NCBI RefSeq assembly: GCF_027947575.1
Contig: NZ_CP116256.1
Coordinates: forward strand, 6,076,001-6,140,000
DNA length: 64,000 nt
DNA from: Streptomyces rubrogriseus
GTDB lineage: Bacteria > Actinomycetota > Actinomycetes > Streptomycetales > Streptomycetaceae
Direction of reading: 5' to 3'
The translations under genes were made by a program, and so were the position numbers. Every line of letters starts with the position of its first letter. The stretch's first letter is position 1. Shown piece after piece: positions 56,617 through 64,000 of this stretch. The notes under the pieces were generated by a model that worked only from the letters and a program-made list of their open reading frames with translations, was not told the origin of the DNA and ran no database searches.

Positions 56617-57579
56617 TCAGACGAGACCCGCGGACTTCAGCCACTCCTTGGCCACGTCCAGCGGGTCCTTCTTGTCCAGCTGGACCTGGGCGTCCAGGTC
56701 GAGGAGCGTCTCGGTGTCCAGCTTGGCGGAGACCGCGTTGAGCGTGGCCACGCCCTCCTCGTTCAGCCCATCCTTGGTGACCAGCGGGGTCACGTTGGCG
56801 TGGCCGAAGAGGTTCTCCGGGTCCTTCAGGACGACGAACTTCTCCTTGATGATGGTCGGGTCGGTGGTGAAGACGTCCGCCGCCTGCACGTCGTTCTTGG
56901 TCAGCGCCGACTGGGTCAGCGGGCCGCCCGCGTCGAGCGCCTTGAAGGACTTGAACTTCAGCCCGTACACCGACTCCAGGCCCTTGAGCCCCTGCTGCCG
57001 CGTCTGGAACTCGGGCGAGCCGCCGATCACCAGGTCCGGTGCGACGTCCTTGAGGTCGGCGAGGGTCGACTCGGCGGTGAGGCCGTGCTTCTTCGCGGTC
57101 TCGGCGTTGACGCTCACCGAGTCCTTGTTCTCGGCCGGTGACGACTCCAGCAGCGTCAGCTTCTTGTCGAGCTTGGCCTTCGCCGCCTCGTTCACCGCCT
57201 CGACGGACTTCTGCTGGGCCTTCGGGTCGAGGTAGGCGAGCAGCGAGCCGTTGTACTCCGGCAGCACCGTGACGGAGCCGTTCTTCATCATGCCGTAGGT
57301 CGTCTCCCGGCTGCCTATGTTGTGCTTGTAGGTGACCTTGAGGCCCTTGGCCTTGAGCGCCTCCCCGTAGATGTCGGCGAGCAGGGTGCTCTCGGCGAAG
57401 TTGTTCGAGCCGACGACGACGGTGCCGGCCTCCGCCTTGTCACCCGCGAGCGGGTTGTCGGAGGTGCCGTCGGAGTCGGAGGAACAGCCCGCGAGCAGCG
57501 CCGCCGCGGCGGTGAGCGCGACGGCCGCCGCGCCGGTGTGCCTGGTCCTGGACCTGCTGCTCTTCGCGGTGAAATTCAT
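56617..57579 (-). CDS. Glycine betaine/quaternary amine ABC transporter substrate-binding lipoprotein
   Basis: A 320-aa lipoprotein; the ATG at 57579 is favoured over the longer frame to 57615. The signal ends ALLAGCSSD (lipobox). It belongs to the OpuAC/OsmF-type family: TVVVGSNNFAESTLLADIYGEALKAKG, SRETTYGMMKNGSVTVLPEYNGSLLAYL and DLVIGGSPEFQTRQQGLKGLESVYG. It captures a quaternary amine such as betaine or choline, or an osmolyte relative. It is the last gene of a four-gene operon (ATPase, two permeases, binding protein), 73 nt after the second permease. Confidence 0.88.
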   Translation of the reverse strand: MNFTAKSSRSRTRHTGAAAVALTAAAALLAGCSSDSDGTSDNPLAGDKAEAGTVVVGSNNFAESTLLADIYGEALKAKGLKVTYKHNIGSRETTYGMMKNGSVTVLPEYNGSLLAYLDPKAQQKSVEAVNEAAKAKLDKKLTLLESSPAENKDSVSVNAETAKKHGLTAESTLADLKDVAPDLVIGGSPEFQTRQQGLKGLESVYGLKFKSFKALDAGGPLTQSALTKNDVQAADVFTTDPTIIKEKFVVLKDPENLFGHANVTPLVTKDGLNEEGVATLNAVSAKLDTETLLDLDAQVQLDKKDPLDVAKEWLKSAGLV

Positions 57580-57652
57580 CCGTCGATCCAAACGATCCGC
57601 TTGCCGGTGAGTCAAGTACGGCCTGGTTACGGTTTCTCCGCGGTCCGGGCGC

Positions 57653-58318
57653 TCAACGCCTGCGCACCCCCGGCGAGACCGCGAACCGTCCCGCCGCCCA
57701 GAAGAGCGCGAGAGTGACCAGGGCCAGGACGGCCACCAGGGTGGCGCCGCCGACGACCTTCTCGTAGTCGCGCTGGTAGAGCCCGTCGATGATGTAGCGG
57801 CCGATGCCGCCGAGGCTGACGTAGGCGGCGATGGTCGCCGTCGACACGACCTGGATGGCGGCCGAGCGCAGCCCGCTGAGGACCAGCGGGAGGGCGACCG
57901 GGAGTTCGACCCGGAAGAGGATGGCCGACTCGTGCATGCCCATGCCCCGGGCGGCGTCCACCGGCGAGGGGTCGACGGAGCGGACCGCCTCGTAGGTGGT
58001 CACGAGGATGGGCGGGACCGCGAGCACGACGAGCGGGACCATCACGGGCAGCAGGCCGATGCCGACGACGACGGCGATCAGCACCAGCAGACCGAAGCTG
58101 GGCAGGGCGCGGGCGGCGGTGGCGACGAAGGCGACGGCGTTGCCGCCGCGTCCGGTGTGTCCGGTCAGCAGCCCGACGGGCAGCCCGACGGCGGCGGCGA
58201 GCCCGAGGGCCATCAGGGTGTACTGGACGTGTTCCAGCAGGCGCGTGGGGATGCCGTCGTAGCCGTGCCAGTGGGCGCTGTCGCTGAAGAAGGCGTTGAC
58301 GAAGTCGAGGACGTTCAC
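57653..58318 (-). CDS. Glycine betaine-type ABC transporter permease (second)
   Basis: A 221-aa permease with six helices. The GTG start overlaps the previous stop (GTGA). It includes LPSFGLLVLIAVVVGIGLLPVMVPLVVLAVPPILVTTYEAVRSVDPSPVDAARGMGMHESAILFRVELPVALPLVLSG, the EAA-like loop of OpuC permeases. It pairs with the upstream permease to form the channel. Confidence 0.9.
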   Translation of the reverse strand: MNVLDFVNAFFSDSAHWHGYDGIPTRLLEHVQYTLMALGLAAAVGLPVGLLTGHTGRGGNAVAFVATAARALPSFGLLVLIAVVVGIGLLPVMVPLVVLAVPPILVTTYEAVRSVDPSPVDAARGMGMHESAILFRVELPVALPLVLSGLRSAAIQVVSTATIAAYVSLGGIGRYIIDGLYQRDYEKVVGGATLVAVLALVTLALFWAAGRFAVSPGVRRR

Positions 58319-59046
58319 CGGGTCGCCGCCTCCTGCGGTTCGGGCAGCTCCTGCGGTTCGGGCCGCTCCTGCCGCACGGCGGCGTTGTCCCTGGCGCGCC
58401 GCCCCTTGCCGCGCGGCATCCACGGCGTCAGCAGGTTGCGGGCCAGGACGAGCAGCGCGTCGCACAGGACGGCCAGTACGGCGGTCGTCAGGACCGAGTT
58501 GACCGCCAGTTCGGGGCGGCCGTACTTCTGGGCGTCCGCGAGGAGGTTGCCGAGGGCACCCTGGTTGCCGATGAGGGCGCCGACGCTGACCAGGGAGATG
58601 CTCGCCGACACGGCGACCCGCAGCCCGGCGAGGATCGCGGGCACGGCGATCGGCAACTGCACCTGGACGTAGCGCCGTACGGGCCCGAAGCCCATGGCGG
58701 TGGACGCGGCCAGCGTCTCCTCGGGCACCGACCGAACGCCGTCGACGATCGCCGGGACGAGCACCACGAGGCTGTACACGGCCAGCGGGATCATCACGGT
58801 CAGTTCGGTCTGCCCGGTGTAGTCGATGAGGACCACGAAGACGGCCAGCGACGGGATGGCGTAGAAGACGGTGGTCACGCCGAGCACCGGCGGATACAGC
58901 CAGCGGAAGCGCACACAGAGCTGGGCGAGCGGCAGCGCGGCGAGCAGTCCGGCCAGGACCGGCAGCAGCGCCTCGCGCAGATGCAGGCCGATCAGGCCGA
59001 AGTAGGTGTTGTCGAGGTCGCTCGGTATGTCGAAGAAACCGTTCAC
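58315..59046 (-). CDS. Glycine betaine-type ABC transporter permease (first)
   Basis: A 243-aa permease. GTG start overlaps the ATPase stop (GTGA). Six membrane helices and the OpuC loop IVDGVRSVPEETLAASTAMGFGPVRRYVQVQLPIAVPAILAGLRVAVS. A hydrophilic tail (RGKGRRARDNAAVRQERPEP) follows the last helix. With the following permease and the ATPase it forms the osmolyte importer. Confidence 0.9.
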   Translation of the reverse strand: MNGFFDIPSDLDNTYFGLIGLHLREALLPVLAGLLAALPLAQLCVRFRWLYPPVLGVTTVFYAIPSLAVFVVLIDYTGQTELTVMIPLAVYSLVVLVPAIVDGVRSVPEETLAASTAMGFGPVRRYVQVQLPIAVPAILAGLRVAVSASISLVSVGALIGNQGALGNLLADAQKYGRPELAVNSVLTTAVLAVLCDALLVLARNLLTPWMPRGKGRRARDNAAVRQERPEPQELPEPQEAATR

Positions 59047-60212
59047 GGGGCGACCTTGGTGACGTCGGCGGGCTCCTCGGCCCGCGCGTCGCCGGGGGCT
59101 CCCGCGCCGGGGTCCCCCGCGCCGTGCGCGGAGCGGATCGCCTCGCCGACGGTCTGCTGGGAGACGACGCCGGTCACCCGGCCGTCGGCGTCCACGGCGA
59201 CGGCCCATCCGGTGGGCGAGAGCACGGCGCAGTCGAGGGCGGCCCGCAGCGAGTCGGTGCCGGGCACGAACGGCCGCCCGTGGGACAGCAGTCGCCCGGC
59301 CGCGAGGTCCCCGGCCGTCAGGTCGCCCGGCTCGGCCCAGCCCAGCGGCCGGTCGTCCGCGTCGGTCACCAGCAGGTGGGGGGCGCCCCCGGCGGCGGCG
59401 AGCTGTTCGGCGGTCGCGTCGGCGCGCACGACCGGGCCGCTGGTCAGCTCCAGGCCGGCGGACGGGAAGAAGGAGAGCCGCCGGATGCCGCGGTCGGCGC
59501 CGAGGAAGTCCTCGACGAAGTCGTCCGCGGGGTCGGACAGCAGCTCGGCGGGCGGTGCGAACTGGGCCAGCCGGCCGCCGGTGCGCATCACCGCGACCAT
59601 GGTGCCCAGTTTGATGGCCTCGTCGATGTCGTGGGTGACGAAGACGATGGTCTTGCCCAGTTCGTCCTGGATGCGCAGGAGTTCGTCCTGGAGTCCCTTG
59701 CGGACCACGGGGTCGACGGCGGAGAACGGCTCGTCCATGAGCAGCACGGGCGGATCGGCGGCGAGTGCCCGGGCCACGCCGACGCGCTGCTGCTGACCGC
59801 CGGAGAGCTGGTACGGGTACCGCTTGGCGAGGGAGGCGTCGAGGCCCACCCGTTCCATCAGCTCCGCGGCCCGTTCGCGGGACTTCTGCCTGCCCCAGCC
59901 GATCATGCGGGGGACGGTGGCGATGTTGTCGAGGATCGTGCGGTGCTGGAAGAGCCCGGCGTTCTGGATGACGTATCCCATGGACCGGCGCAGTGTGGTG
60001 ACGGGCTGCTGCTGGAGGTCCTCGCCGTCGAGCAGGATCGTGCCCTCGGTGGGCTCGACCATTCTGTTGATCATCCGCAGGGTCGTGGTCTTGCCGCAGC
60101 CCGAGGGCCCGACGAGGACCGTGATCGAGCGGTCGGGTATCTCCAGCGACAGCCGGTCGACCGCCACGGTGCCGTCCGGGTACCGCTTGGTGACTGAGTC
60201 CATCCGTATCAA
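59043..60212 (-). CDS. Glycine betaine-type ABC transporter ATP-binding protein with CBS domains
   Basis: A 389-aa OpuCA/ProV-type ATPase. The TTG at 60212 is chosen because orthologues begin MIRxDSVTKRY; GAAGGG lies about 11 nt upstream, while the ATG at 60203 is 20 nt away. Walker A GPSGCGKTTTLRM, signature LSGGQQQRVGVARAL, Walker B LLMDEPFSAVD. The C-terminal about 110 residues hold CBS-like segments (APHLLVTDADDRPLGW, GWAVAVDADGRVTGVVSQQTVGE), which in OpuA/OpuCA sense ionic strength. It heads the operon. Confidence 0.9.
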   Translation of the reverse strand: MIRMDSVTKRYPDGTVAVDRLSLEIPDRSITVLVGPSGCGKTTTLRMINRMVEPTEGTILLDGEDLQQQPVTTLRRSMGYVIQNAGLFQHRTILDNIATVPRMIGWGRQKSRERAAELMERVGLDASLAKRYPYQLSGGQQQRVGVARALAADPPVLLMDEPFSAVDPVVRKGLQDELLRIQDELGKTIVFVTHDIDEAIKLGTMVAVMRTGGRLAQFAPPAELLSDPADDFVEDFLGADRGIRRLSFFPSAGLELTSGPVVRADATAEQLAAAGGAPHLLVTDADDRPLGWAEPGDLTAGDLAAGRLLSHGRPFVPGTDSLRAALDCAVLSPTGWAVAVDADGRVTGVVSQQTVGEAIRSAHGAGDPGAGAPGDARAEEPADVTKVAP

Positions 60213-60392
60213 AACGCCGAATACCCTTCGGGTCTGGCAGAAGCTGCCCGCTCCGGCCGCGGTCGGTGGGGCCGTCGCCGGTCGAGTGTAGACGGCTGGT
60301 CCGCGGGGCCCCCGTTGCTCCGGGGCGACTCCTTCCCGCTGCTCGGGCGTTCACACTCGGGCGTTCACACCGGAAACCCGCCCGACCGACCG

Positions 60393-60440
60393 ACGGCGGC
60401 CGGGAGCGACGGTGTCCACCGTGCCGCTCCCGGCCGCCGT
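60393..60440 (-). terminator. Terminator of the murC-msrB operon
   Basis: ACGGCGGCCGGGAGCG at 60393-60408 pairs exactly with CGCTCCCGGCCGCCGT at 60425-60440. The interior adds ACGGT-GTCC-ACCGT, so the whole structure is a 16-bp plus 5-bp stem. It lies 18 nt beyond the msrB stop. Confidence 0.85.
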
Positions 60441-60457
60441 TCGGTTCACCGGCCGGT

Positions 60458-60865
60458 TCAGCCCGCCTTCGGCTCCAGCCGCAGCGAGATGCTGTTGATG
60501 CAGTACCGCTGGTCGGTCGGGGTCGGGTAGCCCTCGCCCTTGAAGACGTGACCGAGGTGGGAACCGCAGCGGGCGCAGCGCACCTCGGTGCGGACCATCC
60601 CGTGGGAGCGGTCCTCGATCAGCTCGACCGCGTCGGTGTCCCTCGGGTCGTAGAAGGACGGCCAGCCGCAGTGCGACTCGAACTTGGTCGTGGAGGTGAA
60701 CAGCTCCGCACCGCAGGCGCGGCAGGAGTAGACGCCCTCGGTCTTGGTGTCGGTGTACTCACCGGTGAAGGCCGGCTCGGTGGCGGCCTCGCGCAGCACG
60801 GCGTACTCGGCCGGGGCCAGCTCGGCCCGCCACTGCTCGTCCGGCTTCTCGACGTCGTACGACAT
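60458..60865 (-). CDS. msrB: Peptide-methionine (R)-S-oxide reductase
   Basis: A 135-aa cytoplasmic enzyme that repairs methionine R-sulfoxide in proteins. Zinc-binding CxxC pairs are seen in YSCRACGAELF and RCARCGSHLGHVF, with the conserved HCGWPSFYDP and the catalytic Cys in RYCINSISLRL. Start ATG at 60865, 13 nt after the murC stop, so it is co-transcribed with murC. Length is standard for the single-domain protein. Confidence 0.95.
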   Translation of the reverse strand: MSYDVEKPDEQWRAELAPAEYAVLREAATEPAFTGEYTDTKTEGVYSCRACGAELFTSTTKFESHCGWPSFYDPRDTDAVELIEDRSHGMVRTEVRCARCGSHLGHVFKGEGYPTPTDQRYCINSISLRLEPKAG

Positions 60866-60878
60866 GAGTCTCAGCCCC

Positions 60879-62267
60879 TTACTTCGACAGCTCGTCCAGG
60901 ATGCGCGGTCCGAGGTCCGTCACGTCGCCCGCGCCCATGGTGAGAACGAGATCACCGGCCTTCGCCATTCCCGCGACCAGTGCGGGCGAGGCGTCCTTGT
61001 CGTGGACCGGTGTGACGTCGGCGCCGGCGGCGCGGGCGGCCTCGACGATCAGCTCGCTGGTGATGCCCGGGATCGGGTCCTCGCGGGCCGGGTAGATGTC
61101 GAGGACGACCGAGGCGTCCGCGAGGGCCAGCGCCTGGCCCATCTCCTTGCCCAGCTCCTGGGTGCGGGAGAAGAGGTGCGGCTGGAAGAGGACCAGGATG
61201 CGGGCGTCGCCCACCGCGGCGCGCATGGCCTCCAGGTCGGCGGTCATCTCGGTGGGGTGGTGCGCGTAGGAGTCGACGACCTGGACGCCGGCCGCCTCGC
61301 CCTTGAGCTGGAGGCGCCGCTTGACGCCCGTGTAGGCGGCCAGCGCGGGGGCCAGCGCGGCGGCGGGGACGCCGAGGGCGGCGCCCGCGGCGAGGGCGGC
61401 GACGGCGTTGTGGGCGTAGTGGCGGCCGGGGACGGAGACGGCGAAGGTCAGCTCGGCGCCGTCCAGGACGACGGTGACCTCGCTCTTGAGGCCCTGCGGG
61501 ACGACGGACAGGATGCGCACGTCGGCGTCCTCGGACTCTCCGTACGTCACCGTCCGCACCCGGCCGGCCAGCCGTCGGGTCAGCTCCCGGGCGCCCTCGT
61601 GGTCGGCCGCGATCACCAGGGTGCCGCCGGGGACGATCTTGCCGGCGAAGGTCTCGAAGGACTCGTAGATCTCGTCCATCGAGGCGTAGTTGGCGTGGTG
61701 GTCCAGCTCGACGTTGAGGACGATGGCGACCTCGGGGGCGTACTTGTGGAAGCTGCGGTCGCTTTCGTCCGCCTCGGCGACGAAGATCTCGCCTTCGCCG
61801 TGCAGGGCGTTGGAGCCGGGGGCGTCCAGGTCGCCGCCGATCGCGTACGACGGGCCCAGGTCCAGCTCGGACAGGGAGACCGCCAGCATCGAGGTGGTGG
61901 TGGTCTTGCCGTGCGTGCCGGCGACCGCGATGGGGCGCAGGCCGTCCATCAGGGCGGCCAGGGCGTCGGAGCGGTGCACGACCGGGATGCCCAGCTCGGC
62001 GGCGCGGACCAGCTCCGGGTTGTCCTCGCGGATGGCCGAGGACACGACCACGCAGCTCGCATCGTCGGCGAGGTGCTCCGCCGCGTGCCCGATGTGCACG
62101 GTGGCGCCCAGCGCGCGCAGCGCGTCGGCGGTCGCGGACTCCTTGGCGTCGCTGCCCGCCACGGCGGCGCCGCGCTGGGCGAGGATCTTGGCGATGCCCG
62201 ACATCCCGGCGCCGCCGATGCCGATGAAGTGCGGTCGGTCCATGGCGGTGGGAAGGCCGGGTGCCAT
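60879..62267 (-). CDS. murC: UDP-N-acetylmuramate--L-alanine ligase
   Basis: A 462-aa Mur ligase that adds L-Ala to UDP-MurNAc in peptidoglycan synthesis. GGGAGA lies 7 nt before the ATG at 62267. The nucleotide-binding HFIGIGGAGMSGIAKIL, the ATP P-loop AVAGTHGKTTTTSM, EADESDRSFHKY, VDSYAHHPTEM and FQPHLFSRT segments follow in order. It is encoded away from the main dcw cluster, upstream of msrB. Essential by analogy. Confidence 0.95.
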   Translation of the reverse strand: MAPGLPTAMDRPHFIGIGGAGMSGIAKILAQRGAAVAGSDAKESATADALRALGATVHIGHAAEHLADDASCVVVSSAIREDNPELVRAAELGIPVVHRSDALAALMDGLRPIAVAGTHGKTTTTSMLAVSLSELDLGPSYAIGGDLDAPGSNALHGEGEIFVAEADESDRSFHKYAPEVAIVLNVELDHHANYASMDEIYESFETFAGKIVPGGTLVIAADHEGARELTRRLAGRVRTVTYGESEDADVRILSVVPQGLKSEVTVVLDGAELTFAVSVPGRHYAHNAVAALAAGAALGVPAAALAPALAAYTGVKRRLQLKGEAAGVQVVDSYAHHPTEMTADLEAMRAAVGDARILVLFQPHLFSRTQELGKEMGQALALADASVVLDIYPAREDPIPGITSELIVEAARAAGADVTPVHDKDASPALVAGMAKAGDLVLTMGAGDVTDLGPRILDELSK

Positions 62268-62340
62268 GCGCTGTTCTCCCAGAGTGGTCCGTTGGTGATC
62301 CGTTGAGGCCGCGCCCCCTCGGCGGGGGCGCGGCACCAGC

Positions 62341-62814
62341 CTATGCCTTGCTGTGGGAGAAGAGTTTCAGGACCGGTACGCCGACCTTGTGCCGGGCCCG
62401 GGAGGCCCAGTCCCGGTGGAAGAACTCCTCCACGTAGTGGGGGTCGGTCAGGACGATCACCTCGTCGGCCCCGATCTCCATGACCAGGGCCTTCAGCTCG
62501 TCCAGCGGGTGGTCTTCGATCAGTCGCCCGTCGGCCTGCGCACCCGAGGCGCGCAGGGCGGTCAGGGACACCTCCAGGGCCCGCTCCCCGACGCCCTGCG
62601 CCTCCCGGCCCTCCGGGGTCTCCCCCTCGCGTACGGCGTCGTCCAGCTCGCCGAGCGCGACGTCGTCGATGGCGCGCAGCAGGCGGTCCGCCTGATCGCC
62701 GCGCGGCTGGAGCAGCACGTGGAAGCCGACCTGCTCGTCCCCGTGCAAGGTGGTGACGAACTCCACGTCGGCGGACGTCAGGGCCTTCTCGATCATCAAA
62801 ACGCTTGTGAACAC
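62341..62814 (-). CDS. Small alpha/beta protein of unknown function (USP-like fold)
   Basis: A 157-aa protein. GAAGGAGAAGGGG precedes the GTG at 62814 by 6 nt. The C-terminal half, with SLTALRASGAQADGRLIEDHPLDELKALVMEIGADEVIVLTDPHYVEEFF, resembles a universal-stress-protein-type alpha/beta fold, although no ATP-binding motif is clear. Streptomycete homologues are often labelled indole-3-glycerol phosphate synthase, which I do not trust. It lies between a RibD-like gene and murC, all on the minus strand. Confidence 0.6.
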   Translation of the reverse strand: MFTSVLMIEKALTSADVEFVTTLHGDEQVGFHVLLQPRGDQADRLLRAIDDVALGELDDAVREGETPEGREAQGVGERALEVSLTALRASGAQADGRLIEDHPLDELKALVMEIGADEVIVLTDPHYVEEFFHRDWASRARHKVGVPVLKLFSHSKA

Positions 62815-63030
62815 CAGGCGCCCCTTCTCCTTCGAGGGCCCGTGGGCCCACCCTCCGTAGGCCGTACCAGACCCTGCGGAAACCATCCTGCCCCGTGATC
62901 GCACGGGTACTGCCGGAATCAGTGTGCCCGGCGCGGACTAAACGGAACGGAAGATTCCGCCGATTCCCGGATGTGCGGTAACGACCGAACCCGTGTCCGG
63001 TCGCCGCCGTCCGTCCGGGCCGGAACGTGT
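62815..63030. other. Intergenic region upstream of the USP-like gene
   Basis: About 215 bp containing the ribosome site for the 157-aa gene and an inverted repeat CGGAA-GA-TTCCG near 62948. No gene or clear promoter boxes are seen. Confidence 0.4.
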
Positions 63031-63828
63031 CTAGTCGCGCCGGTACCGGCTGAAGAGGAAACCTTCCTCCTCCAGGAGGGACGCCAGTGCGAATCGCCGC
63101 GGCATCCCGACGGCCGGTCCGCCCGCGATCCGCTGCGCGTCCCCCGCGGTCAGCATCGGGGCGACGGTCAGGCACAGCTCGTCGAGCACACCGGCGGCGA
63201 CGAACTGCCCCAGCAGCCGCGGACCGCCCTCGGTCAGCAGCCGGGTGTGCCCCAGCTCCGCGAGCGCCTCGAGCGCACGGGCCGGGTCCACGCCGACGCC
63301 GTCCCCCGCGATCACCACCCGGGCCCCGGCCCGCTCCGCGGCGGCGATCCGGTCGGGGGCCGCGGCGGCGCCGGTCAGGACCAGCGTGGGCACGACCGGG
63401 GAGGTGAACAGCGGCAGGGAGAAGTCCAGCTCCAGGCTCGCGCTGACCACCGCGATCACCGGCACGGGCGCCTGACCGGCCGCCCGCCGCGCCTCCGCGA
63501 AATCCGCCCGCGCGCGACCCGGGCGGTACCCCTCCTGCCGTACGGTCTCGGCGCCGGCGATCACCACGTCCGCCAGCGCCCGCAGGGTGCCGAAGACCCG
63601 CATGTCGGCCGCGCCGGAGATGGGCTGGGAGCGGCCGTCGTGCTGGGCGGCGCCGTCGAGGGTGGAGACCATGTTGGCCCGCAGCCACGTCCGCCGGTGC
63701 CCGTCCGGCTCGGGGTACGCGTAGGCGGCCGCCAGCTCGGCCAGGCTCCACTCCCGGTCGGTCTCGGAGCCGCCGCCCGGGCCGGCGGTCGGATCGGTCA
63801 GGGGGGACACGGGGAACAGGCGTCGCAT
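63031..63828 (-). CDS. RibD C-terminal-like (dihydrofolate reductase-fold) pyrimidine reductase family protein
   Basis: A 265-aa protein starting at the ATG at 63828. It has the RibD reductase fold: WLRANMVSTLDGAAQHDGRSQPISGAADMRVFGTLRALADVVIAGAETVRQEGYRP and LLTEGGPRLLGQFVAAGVLDELCLTVAPML. The family reduces pyrimidine or pteridine-like ribityl compounds with NADPH, as in riboflavin synthesis. It has no deaminase domain, and no rib genes are nearby, so its role is open. Upstream, to 64000, only GC-rich non-coding sequence is seen. Confidence 0.85.
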   Translation of the reverse strand: MRRLFPVSPLTDPTAGPGGGSETDREWSLAELAAAYAYPEPDGHRRTWLRANMVSTLDGAAQHDGRSQPISGAADMRVFGTLRALADVVIAGAETVRQEGYRPGRARADFAEARRAAGQAPVPVIAVVSASLELDFSLPLFTSPVVPTLVLTGAAAAPDRIAAAERAGARVVIAGDGVGVDPARALEALAELGHTRLLTEGGPRLLGQFVAAGVLDELCLTVAPMLTAGDAQRIAGGPAVGMPRRFALASLLEEEGFLFSRYRRD

Positions 63829-64000
63829 GGGGTGCAGTGTTCCACGCACCCGCCACCCCAACCGTGCAGGCCGGAGGCCCTGCCCCCGCGCACCGCGCCC
63901 ACGATGCCGAGCCCGTGCCGGGCCACGCGCGGGCGGCCGGGTTTCCACCCCCGGGCCGGGCGCACGACCGCAGCACCCCGCCGTACGGGCGCCCGGCACT

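Overview
The window is very GC-rich DNA from a Streptomyces chromosome. Codon third positions are almost all G or C, and GTG and TTG starts are common. Marker genes include a geosmin synthase, a CprB-type gamma-butyrolactone-receptor homologue, a conservon (sensor kinase, roadblock protein, DUF742 protein, small GTPase), an Erm plus macrolide glycosyltransferase pair like lrm-mgt of S. lividans, and an actinobacterial cysteine leader peptide. From memory, gene content and order resemble the S. coelicolor/S. lividans chromosome. I see no transposase, integrase, CRISPR array, rRNA or tRNA.

Region by region. 1-2 kb: end of a double-ATPase peptide ABC transporter gene and a ROK sugar kinase. 2-5.2 kb: two tandem secreted trypsin-fold proteins that have lost catalytic His and Ser and carry FG-GAP/VCBS repeats. 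5.5-12 kb: YihY membrane protein, a frameshifted AidB-like acyl-CoA dehydrogenase, a GAF regulator, a secreted protein and an acetyltransferase. 12-21.8 kb: a sulfur assimilation operon preceded by a cysteine leader peptide: sulfite reductase, a 59-aa zinc-ribbon protein, CysH, CysC, CysD, CysN, a sulfonate-type ABC importer and a sirohydrochlorin chelatase that supports siroheme for the reductase. 21.8-25 kb: DUF1697 protein and an MMPL transporter. 25-27.4 kb: erm-mgt resistance operon with its own promoter, leader peptide and nested hairpins. 27.4-30.5 kb: sugar ABC importer without an ATPase. 30.7-33.7 kb: a phosphotransferase, a DnaQ-like exonuclease and a SAV2148-family HEPN protein. 34-42.7 kb: glycogen/trehalose genes glgX, treY and treZ, interrupted by a carboxypeptidase-like gene and an FHA gene on the other strand. 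42.7-46.4 kb: a phosphotransferase-fold protein lacking catalytic residues, an M24 peptidase, a metallophosphoesterase and a PDZ membrane protein. 46.5-51 kb: geosmin synthase, a DUF89/ARMT1 protein, a 13-unit tandem repeat array and cprB. 51.4-56.6 kb: a sugar-binding-type lipoprotein followed directly by a conservon whose kinase gene carries apparent frameshifts. 56.6-60.2 kb: a glycine-betaine-type ABC importer. 60.4-63.8 kb: msrB, murC, a small alpha/beta protein and a RibD-like reductase.

The points most worth a second look are the erm attenuator, whose leader peptide appears to be translated from a leaderless start; the orphan binding protein placed in front of the conservon; the paired inactive proteases with repeat domains; the inactive kinase-fold protein; and the 30-bp repeat array. 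Three apparent frameshifts (one near 8110, two in 54490-54725) all lie in G/C homopolymers and may be sequence errors.
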